Assembly (NCBI GenBank): GCA_963798195.1
Contig: CAWCSF010000002.1
Coordinates: 85,439 to 149,438, forward strand
DNA length: 64,000 nt
Reading direction: 5' to 3'
From: CAVSRC01 sp963798195
GTDB lineage: Bacteria; Pseudomonadota; Alphaproteobacteria; Rhizobiales; Kaistiaceae
Both the position numbers and the translations under genes were made by a program. Below, one piece after another: positions 49,397 to 57,514 of the stretch; the first letter of the stretch is position 1, and each line of letters begins with the position of its first letter. The notes beneath the pieces were generated by a model, which had not been told where the DNA came from, ran no database searches, and worked only from the letters and a program-made list of their open reading frames with translations.

Positions 49397-49405
49397 GCGG
49401 CGTCC

Positions 49406-50992
49406 TCAGACTGCTATCGCGGCACCATCCGACCGCGGGTCGGATGCGCCGAAGAGCCGCCCGTCGGGGCGGCGGATGATCATGTCGGCATGGCCGAGCG
49501 CATCGGCATAGCGCTCCGGCAGAACGACCGCGCCATGACCGGCGCTGACCAGCGCTGACACCAGATCGGGATCGAAGCCGTCCTCCAGCGTCAGCTCGGC
49601 GCCTTCGCGGCCCCAGGTGCGGCCGAGCCGCCAGCGCGGCGCGTCGATGGCCTCGCCGGGCTCCATGCCGAAACGGGCGTAGCGGGTGAAGATCGCCGAC
49701 TGGAACTGCGGCTGGCCGTCGCCGCCCATCGAGCCGTAGGGCATGACGCGACCGTCATTGAATTTGGCCAGAGCCGGGTTGAGCGTGTGGAAGGGCTTGC
49801 GGCCCGGCTTCAGCGGATTGGTGGCGGACGGATCGAGCGAGAAGCTGGTGCCGCGGTTCTGCCAGACGATGCCGGTGCGCGGCAGCACGACGCCGGAACC
49901 CCACTCCCAGTAGAGCGACTGGATGAAGGAGACGGCGAGGCCGTTGCCGTCGACGGCGCTCATGTGGATCGTGTCGGCGTCGGCGCTGCCGTCCCACGGA
50001 CCAGCGCGCTTGCGGTCGATCTGCGCGGCCTCGGCATCCAGCCAGGCGGCCTCGAGGAACGGCTTGAGGTCGTTGGCGTAGGCCGGATCGGTGACCTCTG
50101 CGTCGCGGACCGCGAAAGCGCGCTTGGTCGCCTCGATCAGGCCGTGGATGTGATCGAAGCCTTCGCCGCGCTTGACGCCCAGCCGGTCGAACAGGCCGAG
50201 GATGATGAGCGACGCCAGCCCTTGCGTCGGGGGCGGCGTATTGAAAAGCGTGCAGTCGGCGAGCTTCAACTGAAGCGGCGTGGTGAGGCGTGCCTCGTGC
50301 CGGCGCAGATCGTCGCGCGTGACCGGGCTGCCGATCTCCTCAAGGTCGGCGGCGATCTCCACGGCGATGTCGCCACGATAGTAGTCGGCGTAACCGGCCC
50401 GCGCGATCTGGTCGAGGGTATCGGCCATGCGCGGCTGCACCATCGGCGTGCCGATCTCCGGTGTCTTGCCGTCCTTGAGGAAATGGGCGGCAAAGCCCGG
50501 CACGTCCTTCAGAGTCTCGATGTTGCCGACGGTCTTGCGCCACTGGCACGGGCTGACCGGAATGCCCTCGCGGGCGTGGCGGATGGCGGCCTCGAGCAGA
50601 TCGCGGCGCGACAGGCGGCCGCCCAGAGCGGCGGCGGCCTCGGCGGCAAGGCCCCAGCCGGACACCGCGCCGGCCACGGTCAGCGCCGCCAGCGGTCCGC
50701 GCTCGGGGATCGCGTGATAGCCCTCCTTGCGATAGCGCTCCATGGTGGCCAGCGACCCGGCGGCGCCGCAGGCATCGATGGAGCGCGGCGGCTTGCCGGG
50801 CTCGGCAACGAGAAAGAAGACATCGCCGCCGATTCCGTTCATGTGCGGATAGACCACCGCGATGGTCGCGGCGGCGGCGATCATCGCCTCCAGCGCGTTG
50901 CCACCCTCGCGCATGACCTCGGCAGCGGCCTCCGCCGCCAGCCGGTGCGGCGCCGCGACCATGCCCTTCTCGCCAATTACGGTCTCATTCAT
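49406..50992 (-). CDS. Gamma-glutamyltransferase family protein (Ntn-hydrolase)
   Basis: The 528-residue protein belongs to the Ggt family, which is autoprocessed into two chains at a Thr. The N-terminal GMVAAPHRLAAEAAAEVMREGGNALEAMIAAAATIAVVYPHMNGIGGDVFFL is typical. The processing site is in DADTIHMSAVDGNGLAVSFIQS, with Thr as nucleophile; a His-Ile variation replaces T-T-H. The C-terminal PYGSMGGDGQPQFQ and GRTWGREGAELTLE motifs are present. It lacks a signal peptide, so it should be cytoplasmic, unlike the E. coli enzyme. Substrates may be acylamino acids or gamma-glutamyl compounds. Confidence 0.88.
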   Translation of the reverse strand: MNETVIGEKGMVAAPHRLAAEAAAEVMREGGNALEAMIAAAATIAVVYPHMNGIGGDVFFLVAEPGKPPRSIDACGAAGSLATMERYRKEGYHAIPERGPLAALTVAGAVSGWGLAAEAAAALGGRLSRRDLLEAAIRHAREGIPVSPCQWRKTVGNIETLKDVPGFAAHFLKDGKTPEIGTPMVQPRMADTLDQIARAGYADYYRGDIAVEIAADLEEIGSPVTRDDLRRHEARLTTPLQLKLADCTLFNTPPPTQGLASLIILGLFDRLGVKRGEGFDHIHGLIEATKRAFAVRDAEVTDPAYANDLKPFLEAAWLDAEAAQIDRKRAGPWDGSADADTIHMSAVDGNGLAVSFIQSLYWEWGSGVVLPRTGIVWQNRGTSFSLDPSATNPLKPGRKPFHTLNPALAKFNDGRVMPYGSMGGDGQPQFQSAIFTRYARFGMEPGEAIDAPRWRLGRTWGREGAELTLEDGFDPDLVSALVSAGHGAVVLPERYADALGHADMIIRRPDGRLFGASDPRSDGAAIAV

Positions 50993-51098
50993 CGGATGCT
51001 GCTGTGTCCCCTGGGATCGGCCGGTTCTTTTGCCGCGCCGCGACAGCTTTTCGCAAGGGAAGTCTCATGAAGCACGAGCGAGCACCTTGCCAACGCCC

Positions 51099-51128
51099 TT
51101 GACATGCAACTAAATGGTTGCATATTGT
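51099..51128 (+). promoter_or_regulatory. Promoter and ArsR-type operator of the arsR-SRPBCC operon
   Basis: TTGACA at 51099-51104 is a consensus -35. An ATATTG or TATTGT -10 lies at 51122-51128, 17-18 bases further. Between them is the perfect inverted repeat ATGCAAC-TAAATG-GTTGCAT (51104-51123), a typical ArsR site, so repressor would block polymerase. The expected transcript start is at about 51134, which is the A of the ATG. Confidence 0.8.
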
Positions 51129-51133
51129 TGCGC

Positions 51134-51502
51134 ATGGATGAGGTGTTCAAGGCGCTTGCCGACCCTACCCGACGGGAACTGCTCGACAGGCTGCGGGCCG
51201 ACAACGGCCAGACGCTGAACGAGCTCTGCTCCCGGCTGGCCATGACCCGGCAGGCGGTGACCAAGCACCTCGCCATCCTGGAAGCGGCGAACCTCGTCGC
51301 CACGGTCAAAAAGGGCCGCGAGAAGCTGCACTACCTGAACCCGGTTCCGATCGGAGACATCTACGACCGCTGGATCGGGAAGTACGAACGCGCCCGCGTG
51401 GCGGCCCTGGCCGACCTGAAGCGGGCGCTTGAGGAGAACGACGAGCAGGCCGCGCAGGAAGCGGCAGCTCCAGCGAAACAAAAGCATCGAAAGGAACCCT
51501 GA
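51134..51502 (+). CDS. ArsR/SmtB-family transcriptional repressor, probably leaderless
   Basis: The 122-residue winged-helix protein has MDEVFKALADPTRRELLDRLRADNGQTLNELCSRLAMTRQAVTKHLAILEAANLV with the recognition helix and YLNPVPIGDIYDRWIGKYE. There are no metal-binding Cys-x-Cys residues in helix 3, so it is probably of the type that pairs with SRPBCC proteins and senses something else. The next gene, an SRPBCC protein, starts 1 base after its stop. No ribosome binding site precedes the ATG, and promoter geometry puts transcription start on the ATG. Confidence 0.9.
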   Translation: MDEVFKALADPTRRELLDRLRADNGQTLNELCSRLAMTRQAVTKHLAILEAANLVATVKKGREKLHYLNPVPIGDIYDRWIGKYERARVAALADLKRALEENDEQAAQEAAAPAKQKHRKEP

Positions 51503-51503
51503 A

Positions 51504-51992
51504 ATGACCAGCCAATTCACCTACGTCACGTACATCCGCACCACGCCGGCCAAGCTCTGGGAGGCGCTGCTGAAGCCGGAATTCACCCGCCAGTACTTCT
51601 TCGGCGTCACCATGGATTCCGACTGGAAGGTCGGTTCCCCCTGGAAGATGACGCAAACGGAGGGCACCATCAGCGACAGCGGCGAGGTGCTGGAGAGCGA
51701 TCCGCCGAAGCGCCTAGTCCTGAAGTGGCGGAACGAATTTCCCAATCTGAAGCCTGAGGGCTTCACCCGCTGCTCGTTCGACATCTCCGCGGAAGGCGAA
51801 CTGACCAAGCTGCAGGTCGTCCACGAGGCCGACATGGATAACTCCAAGACGATCGCGGCGGTGTCCGACGGCTGGCCGAAGATCCTGTCGGGCCTGAAGA
51901 CCCTTCTCGAGACCGGCTCGCTGCTCGGCTCCGCCAGCGACGAGGCCGCGCGCGAGCATCTGGACGCGCGCCGGACGCTGAAGACCGCCTGA
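51504..51992 (+). CDS. SRPBCC domain protein (AHSA1/CalC-like)
   Basis: The 162-residue protein has the helix-grip START-like fold of the AHSA1 group, with TYVTYIRTTPAKLWEALLKPEFTRQYFFG, GSPWKMTQTEGTISDSGEVLESDPPKRLVLKWRNE and DGWPKILSGLKTLLETG. The fold binds a hydrophobic ligand. The pairing with an ArsR regulator is frequent and suggests ligand binding or detoxification under the regulator's control; the ligand is unknown. It is co-transcribed with arsR. Confidence 0.9.
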   Translation: MTSQFTYVTYIRTTPAKLWEALLKPEFTRQYFFGVTMDSDWKVGSPWKMTQTEGTISDSGEVLESDPPKRLVLKWRNEFPNLKPEGFTRCSFDISAEGELTKLQVVHEADMDNSKTIAAVSDGWPKILSGLKTLLETGSLLGSASDEAAREHLDARRTLKTA

Positions 51993-52043
51993 CCGGGTTC
52001 CCGGCGCTGGCGACTTTCCACCTGGGGAAGCCGCCAGCGACCG

Positions 52044-52069
52044 GAGACGATCCCGTCTCAAACTTTTTT
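52044..52069 (+). terminator. Terminator of the arsR-SRPBCC operon
   Basis: GAGACG-ATCC-CGTCTC is followed after AAAC by six T residues (52064-52069). The spacing of four bases before the U tract makes it less than ideal. Confidence 0.75.
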
Positions 52070-52499
52070 CGGTCGAGCCCCGAAATATTCTTGATTGTGA
52101 AGGGAATTGCGCATACGTACGCGCTGCCCAAATTCGCACGTGCCTGTGGTCGCATATGTCCGAGGGCGAACCGCCGGGAAGGTCCCGGACGCTTCGAAGG
52201 ACGCGGCTTAAAGCAACGACGTAGCGGGCTTTTTTGGTCTCTGCCGGCTTTCCATCCGCCGGGGTCACTGAAGAGGCATCTACATCTTGCCGGGCGTGCG
52301 GATCGGGAACTCCCGCTCCAAGCGAAGGCAGCGAACGACCGGACTGCCCTGTCCGCCGATCGACTGCCACCCGCAAACCAGCCGGACAATCCGGCAAACC
52401 GGGAACGCATGGTTCCGGGACGATCGGCTCCACATCGATCGCCCGGCGTCAGGCCAACCGGCGGTTAGCAACTCGTCTCGCTTGGGGAGTACCCTGGGA
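52070..52499. other. Long leader/intergenic region before ornithine decarboxylase
   Basis: About 430 bases without a supported gene. A near-palindrome GCGCATACGTACGCGC lies at about 52110, downstream of a TTGATT -35-like sequence. The region from 52250 to 52490 is GC-rich with several short complementary segments and could be a structured leader. Regulatory leaders (speF motif) are known upstream of this decarboxylase in Alphaproteobacteria, but I could not match the consensus by eye. Confidence 0.4.
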
Positions 52500-53630
52500 A
52501 TGACCGACCGTATCCGCAATTTCCTGCGCGACCGACGACCCGAAGGCCCCTGCCTGGTCGTCGATCTCGACATCGTCCGCGACAACTTCAACACCTTCGC
52601 CCGCGCCATGCCCGACAGCCGCGTCTATTACGCGGTGAAGGCAAACCCGGCGCCGGAGATCCTGAAGCTGCTCGCCGGCCTCGGCTCCAACTTCGACTGC
52701 GCCAGTGTCGCCGAAATCGACATGGCGCTGGCCGCCGGAGCCACGCCCGAGCGCATCTCCTACGGCAACACGATCAAGAAAGAGCGCGATATCGCCGCTG
52801 CCTACCAGCGCGGCATCCGCCTCTTCGCGGTCGATTCGCGCGAGGAGGTCGACAAGATCGGCCGCGCCGCCCCGGCGAGCCGCATCTTCTGCCGCATCCT
52901 GGTCGCCAACGACGGCGCCGAGTGGCCGCTGTCGCGCAAGTTCGGCTGCATGCCCGAGATGGCCATCGACGTGCTCGAGCACGGCCATCGCCTCGGCCTC
53001 GACGCCTATGGCGTGTCGTTCCACGTCGGCTCGCAGCAGCCGAACCCGGACGCCTGGGGCAACGCCCTCCAGGCTTCGGCCGAGATCTTCCGCACGCTCG
53101 CCGAGCGCGGCATCCAGCTGCGCATGGTGAACCTCGGCGGCGGCTTCCCGGCGAAGTACCTGAAGAAGATCCCGGTGGTGAAGGCCTACGGCCGCGCTAT
53201 CCATTCGGCGCTCCGCAAGCATTTCGGCAACCGCATCCCCGAGACGATCATCGAGCCCGGCCGCGGCATGGTCGGCGACGCCGGCGTGATCAAGGCCGAG
53301 GTCGTGCTGATCTCGCGCAAGGAGGACAACGATCCCCTGCGCTGGGTCTATCTCGACATCGGCAAGTTCGGCGGTCTCGCCGAGACCATGGACGAGGCGA
53401 TCCGCTATCCGATCCGCACGCCGCGCGACCGCGACGCCAAGGCGCCCTGCGTCATCGCCGGGCCGACCTGCGATTCGGTCGACGTGCTGTACGAGAAGGT
53501 CCCCTACGAGCTGCCCGTGTCGCTGTCGATCGGCGACGAGGTGCTGATCGAGGGCACCGGCGCCTACACCACGACCTACTCGGCCGTCGCCTTCAACGGC
53601 TTCGAGCCGCTCAAATCCTACGTGATCTGA
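52500..53630 (+). CDS. Ornithine/lysine decarboxylase, type III PLP fold
   Basis: This 376-residue enzyme decarboxylates ornithine to putrescine (some relatives also lysine to cadaverine). It has the alanine-racemase-type fold. PLP Lys is in VYYAVKANPAPEIL; FDCASVAEIDMAL, SFHVGSQQ, NLGGGFPAKY and EPGRGMVGDAGV bind the cofactor phosphate; the second-subunit Cys-Asp pair is in GPTCDSVDVLYE and the Tyr in GAYTTTYS. All active-site residues are present. Together with homospermidine synthase at 61 kb it would give homospermidine. The start at 52500 is preceded by a GGGGAG site. Confidence 0.93.
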   Translation: MTDRIRNFLRDRRPEGPCLVVDLDIVRDNFNTFARAMPDSRVYYAVKANPAPEILKLLAGLGSNFDCASVAEIDMALAAGATPERISYGNTIKKERDIAAAYQRGIRLFAVDSREEVDKIGRAAPASRIFCRILVANDGAEWPLSRKFGCMPEMAIDVLEHGHRLGLDAYGVSFHVGSQQPNPDAWGNALQASAEIFRTLAERGIQLRMVNLGGGFPAKYLKKIPVVKAYGRAIHSALRKHFGNRIPETIIEPGRGMVGDAGVIKAEVVLISRKEDNDPLRWVYLDIGKFGGLAETMDEAIRYPIRTPRDRDAKAPCVIAGPTCDSVDVLYEKVPYELPVSLSIGDEVLIEGTGAYTTTYSAVAFNGFEPLKSYVI

Positions 53631-53641
53631 GCTCGAAGCCG

Positions 53642-54163
53642 ATGATCACCTACGGAACGGAGGCGCCCGCTGAAGCGGGCGCCCGGGAAGCCCTGCTCGA
53701 CCGCGTGATGGGTCGCGAGCGGCGGTTCAAGCCGTCGGAGCGGCTGCGGCGTGGCCGCAAGCCGGCCGAGGGCCTTGCGCTCGTCGCCCGCGACGGCGGC
53801 AAGCTCGTCGGCACCGTGCGCCTGTGGCACGTCAAGGCGGGCGACGCCCCTGCCCTGCTGCTCGGCCCCCTGGCCGTGGACGGCACGGCACAGGGCGACG
53901 GCATCGGCGCCAATCTCATGCGGCTCGCCATCGCGCGCGCCGGATTGAGCGGCCACGGCGGCATCATCCTGGTCGGCGACCCGGAATACTACGCGCGGTT
54001 CGGCTTCACGTCGGACAGCACGTCCGGCCTTGTCATGCCGGCGCCGGTCGACCCGCGGCGCTTCCTGGGGCTCGAACTGGCCCCGAAGCGCCTGGAGCGG
54101 GCCACCGGCCTGATCGTGCCGGCGGGCGAGACCATCGCAACCGACATCCGCGTCGCCGCGTAG
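53642..54163 (+). CDS. GNAT family N-acetyltransferase
   Basis: The 173-residue protein has the acetyl-CoA-binding pattern LLGPLAVDGTAQGDGIGANLMRLAIARA and the strand IILVGDPEYYARFGFT that is characteristic of YhbS-type N-acetyltransferases. It starts 11 bases after the decarboxylase, so they form an operon, as is often seen in rhizobia. A role in polyamine or diamine acetylation is possible but only inferred from context. Confidence 0.87.
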   Translation: MITYGTEAPAEAGAREALLDRVMGRERRFKPSERLRRGRKPAEGLALVARDGGKLVGTVRLWHVKAGDAPALLLGPLAVDGTAQGDGIGANLMRLAIARAGLSGHGGIILVGDPEYYARFGFTSDSTSGLVMPAPVDPRRFLGLELAPKRLERATGLIVPAGETIATDIRVAA

Positions 54164-54184
54164 CGCGGCGGCACGGTTGGCAGG

Positions 54185-54904
54185 CTAGAAGCGGTAGTCG
54201 ACCGCGAAGCGCAGCGTTTCGAACGTGGTGCTTCCCTCGCTGGCAATGAGCGGCCAGCGGGGCACCGGCTCGTAGAACTTGTACGTATGCGACCCGAGGT
54301 CGATGTGCAGGTACTCCGCCTTCACGCTCCAGTGCTGGTCGAGGGCGGCGGCAACGCCCACGCCCACGACGAAGCCGACGCTGGTGGTCGCGTGCGACGT
54401 ATCGACCGTGCCGGCGGTGTAGTAGTCGTGCAGGTCCGCCTGCAGGCCGCCGACCGCCAAACCCGCTGACCCGAAGAAGAGGAGCCGTTCATGCGGCAAG
54501 CCCACCTGGACTCGCGCCGTGGACAGCCAGTTCAGGGTCTGGTCGAGTGAGAAACCATTAACGGTGTCTGTATACGTGCCGGTCACGTGCGCTGCCGACA
54601 GGTCCGCCTGAAGGCCGAAGACAAGACCTGCGGCCGACCAATTGTAGCCGACCTCTCCACCGCCGAAGACGCCCGTCGTTCCGTAGGCAAATTCCGGCAA
54701 AGCGCCGTAGACGCTGGTGCCCGCGGTATCGAGATAGAAGGTGGTGCCGCTGGCGGTTGCCTCGCCCCAGCCATGGCCGACATGCGCACCGAGATAGGGG
54801 CCAGCCCAATCGAAATACGGTGTCGCGCCGGCGGCCAGAGCGGCTTGCGGCGCGCAAACAGCAGCCGCTACCAGGGCCCAGCGGGCCGCCTGATCGAATC
54901 GCAT
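54185..54904 (-). CDS. Outer-membrane beta-barrel protein (Omp25/Omp31-like)
   Basis: The 239-residue protein has a signal peptide (about 1-24, ending AALAA) and an eight-stranded barrel, beginning FDWAGPYLGAHVGHGWGEA and closing with the aromatic strand FETLRFAVDYRF. Motifs such as GVFGGGEVGYNW, LLFFGSAGLAVGGLQ and HWSVKAEYLHIDLG are typical of rhizobial Omp25-type surface proteins. It converges with the GNAT gene. Confidence 0.87.
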   Translation of the reverse strand: MRFDQAARWALVAAAVCAPQAALAAGATPYFDWAGPYLGAHVGHGWGEATASGTTFYLDTAGTSVYGALPEFAYGTTGVFGGGEVGYNWSAAGLVFGLQADLSAAHVTGTYTDTVNGFSLDQTLNWLSTARVQVGLPHERLLFFGSAGLAVGGLQADLHDYYTAGTVDTSHATTSVGFVVGVGVAAALDQHWSVKAEYLHIDLGSHTYKFYEPVPRWPLIASEGSTTFETLRFAVDYRF

Positions 54905-55121
54905 GGTGTGCCTCCCGTGCCGCCCACGTGCATGGCCGGCCGGGAATGGTCGAACCGCATGTGACGGCTTCCGAGGCTACGCACATAACAGGCCGATTCG
55001 ATGTGCGCTCTTGCACAGGATTTGAATTGGCACACACCGGTATGTCTCTGTGTGCCTGCTCGCATGCGGCGGCGTATTGCCGCCTTGCGAAGGCCGGCCG
55101 CTGCCAGCGACTGAGCCGGGA

Positions 55122-56319
55122 TTACTTCTTGTTCGCAACGCAATCGGTCGGCGCGGGCTGGCCGGCAAATCGATCCGCGATCCATTCGACCGCCGACGCA
55201 GCACTCACGAAAGCGATGACATCGTGGGTCGCGTCCGGCACCTCGAAGAAGCGCACGGCAGCACCCTGGTTGCAAAGCTCATCGGCGAAGTTGGTGGTCA
55301 CCGGCGGATCGACGATCTGGTCGTCGCTGCCCTGCGCGATGAATATCGGCGGCCACTTTACCGGCTTCCGCCCGGGCGTGCTGCTCGACAGGAAGTCGCT
55401 CCACGGTGCGATCTTGGCGGGATCCCCCTTCAGGAAACCCTTCTCGATGTCGCTATAGGCAGAGACATCAACGACAAGATCGACGAAACCGGTCAGGCAC
55501 TCTGCACCGATGTCGCCCACCGGCCGAATTGCCGCCGACTTCACCACGGAAGTAAGCGGCGCGTCGAACACGTGCGACCACGACCACACGCTGAGCGCCG
55601 TGAGAACCTGCCCGGCGCTCGTGCCGATGTCGTCGTCCAGCAGCTTGGCGAGTTCGCTCGCCGGCGCCGCCGCGGCTACGCCGACGAGTTCCAGTTCCGG
55701 CGCGTAGGCTTCGGCCAGTTCGCCGGCCCACAGCACCGCGTGCCCGCCCTGCGAATGGCCCCAGACGGCAAACGCCTTGCCGGCATTCGCCAGCGTGCGC
55801 GCGGCGCGCACGGAATCGAGCACGGCCCGCCCCTCGCTGAGGCCGACGAGATAAGGATGAACGCCGGCCGTCCCCAGGCCCGGGTAGTCCGTGGCGACCA
55901 CCACATAATCGTGCTTCACCATCTCGGCGAGGCCGGCGACGGTCTCCATCATGCCGTCGAGCAGGAGCGATGGCGCGCATTTGCGCGCGACGCCCGTGGT
56001 CGGATGGGCCCATGCCACGACCTGCCATCCGCCGGCAGGCGGCGGTTTCGTCGGGATGACCACGACGGCCGAAACCGCAATCGGTTCGCCGTTGAGCCCG
56101 ATGGAGCGATAGAGCACCCGCTCGGCCGCGTACCCCAGGGAGAACCCGCGGAATGCTTCGCTGCGGATGATGCTGCCCGGCGGGCCGGAAAGCTGCTCCG
56201 GCGTGGTCTCGTAAAAGTCGTACTCACCAGCGAACGCGGCCGACGGCAACAGCCATGCACAAACGATGGCTGCGAATATGCCGCCGAAGCGGGCGGGTCG
56301 CTTGCAGACGATAGGACAT
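55122..56319 (-). CDS. Secreted lipase (LIP family) with a probable frameshift in the signal peptide
   Basis: The mature protein of about 370 residues belongs to the secretory lipase family (alpha/beta hydrolase). The nucleophile is in FAVWGHSQGGHAVLWAG, the acid probably in IAQGSDDQIVDP and the His in VPDATHDVIAF. The signal peptide (GGIFAAIVCAWLLPSAAFAGEY) is in frame with the body, but no proper start exists in that frame except TTG at 56249. The ATG at 56319 has a perfect GGGAGG site 8 bases upstream and is one frame off. I infer a one-base slip around 56265-56300 and take 56319 as the start. Confidence 0.82.
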
Positions 56320-56491
56320 AGAGGCGGCCTCCCACGCGATCAGCATATCGGTAGCGGCGTCGCGCCCCAAGAACAGAATGCAACTGCGATTCCGCGGTGC
56401 TTAACAAGGTCGGCGCGCCCAGTCGGCCACGAGCCTGATCTGGCTTGCGCCGCACTCTGCCCGGCAATCCCCCGGCGGACGTGCGCGCGGC

Positions 56492-57475
56492 TCAGGCGCC
56501 GAGCGCCGCCTGCTCCTTGCAGATCCGGTCCATCAGCGGGTCGAGTTCGTGCGGCGCCTGGTCGGCGGTCTTGTTGCGCGCCTTGAAGTTGGCGATCAAC
56601 TCTTCGAGGATCGTCGGCAGGTCCTCGGCGCAGGTGAAGTCGCCGGCAACCTTCTTGACCTTGCTGTTGTCGAACAGCGCCGACCAGCTCTTGTCGCCGA
56701 GCAGCGGCCCTTCCCACGCCGGGTGGTAGCGGATCAGCGTATCGGTCGGCACATGGGCGAGCTTCGCCTCGACGCCAAGGCCGGCGGCGATCGCGTTGGT
56801 GATCTCGTCCCAGGTGAAGGCGCGGTCGTTGGTGATCTGGAAGTCGTCGCCGAGCGCCTTCGCGTTGCCGAAGAGCTTGACGAAGGGGACCGCGAAATCG
56901 CGGCAGCGGGTCACCGTCCACAAGCGACGGCCGTCGCCATGCACGATCACCGGCGCACCGCGCAGCAGCCGCCGGGCGACCGCATCGCCGTCGCCGATGG
57001 CGAGCGGCATGCCGGTGCGCACCGTGTGGCTCGGCCGCACGATCGTCTACGGCAGCTTGGACTGATCGGTGAGCAGCTTCTCGCAGGCGATCTTGTCGCG
57101 GCTGTACTGCCAGTAGGGATTCTCCAGCGGCGTCCGCTCGGTGATGATGTAGTGCTTCGCCGGCTTCTGGTAGGCCGAGGCCGACGAGATGAAGATGTAC
57201 TGCCCGGTCTTGCCGGTGAAGGTGTCGATGTCCTTCTTCATCTGCTCCGGCCGGTAGGCGCGGAACTGGCAGACGACGTCGAAATTGCCGGCGCCGAGCT
57301 GCGCGTAGGTGGCATCGCTCTCCATGTCGCCGACGATGATCGACACGCCCTTGGGCAGCTCGATGTTGGTCTTGCCGCGGTTGAGCACGCTGACCTTGTG
57401 GCCGGCGGCGAGCGCCTCGTGGACGCAGGGCAGCGAGATCTGGCCCGTGCCGCCGATGAAGAGAATGCTTGCCAT
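56492..57475 (-). CDS. NAD-dependent epimerase/dehydratase, interrupted by an in-frame TAG
   Basis: The protein of about 327 residues is an extended short-chain dehydrogenase-like protein with ILFIGGTGQISLPCVHEALAAGHKV as the NAD site and FISSASAYQKP and QYSRDKIACEKLL as the catalytic Ser and Tyr/Lys regions. The frame is interrupted by TAG at 57047-57049, where relatives have Tyr (L-P-Y-T-I-V-R-P); the same frame continues TIVRPSHTVRTGMPLAIGDGD to the end. It is a single base change rather than a shift. Function is unknown; some relatives act on sugar nucleotides. Confidence 0.82.
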
Positions 57476-57514
57476 GGTTTCCCCCTGGTTATGATTGAAT
57501 TCGGAAATTGCGGA

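Noticed and set aside
36270..51000. A multi-gene antiphage defence island around the DUF4071 protein
   Set aside because: The neighbours are transport, amide metabolism and metal export genes with ordinary composition; only one gene has a defence-like architecture.
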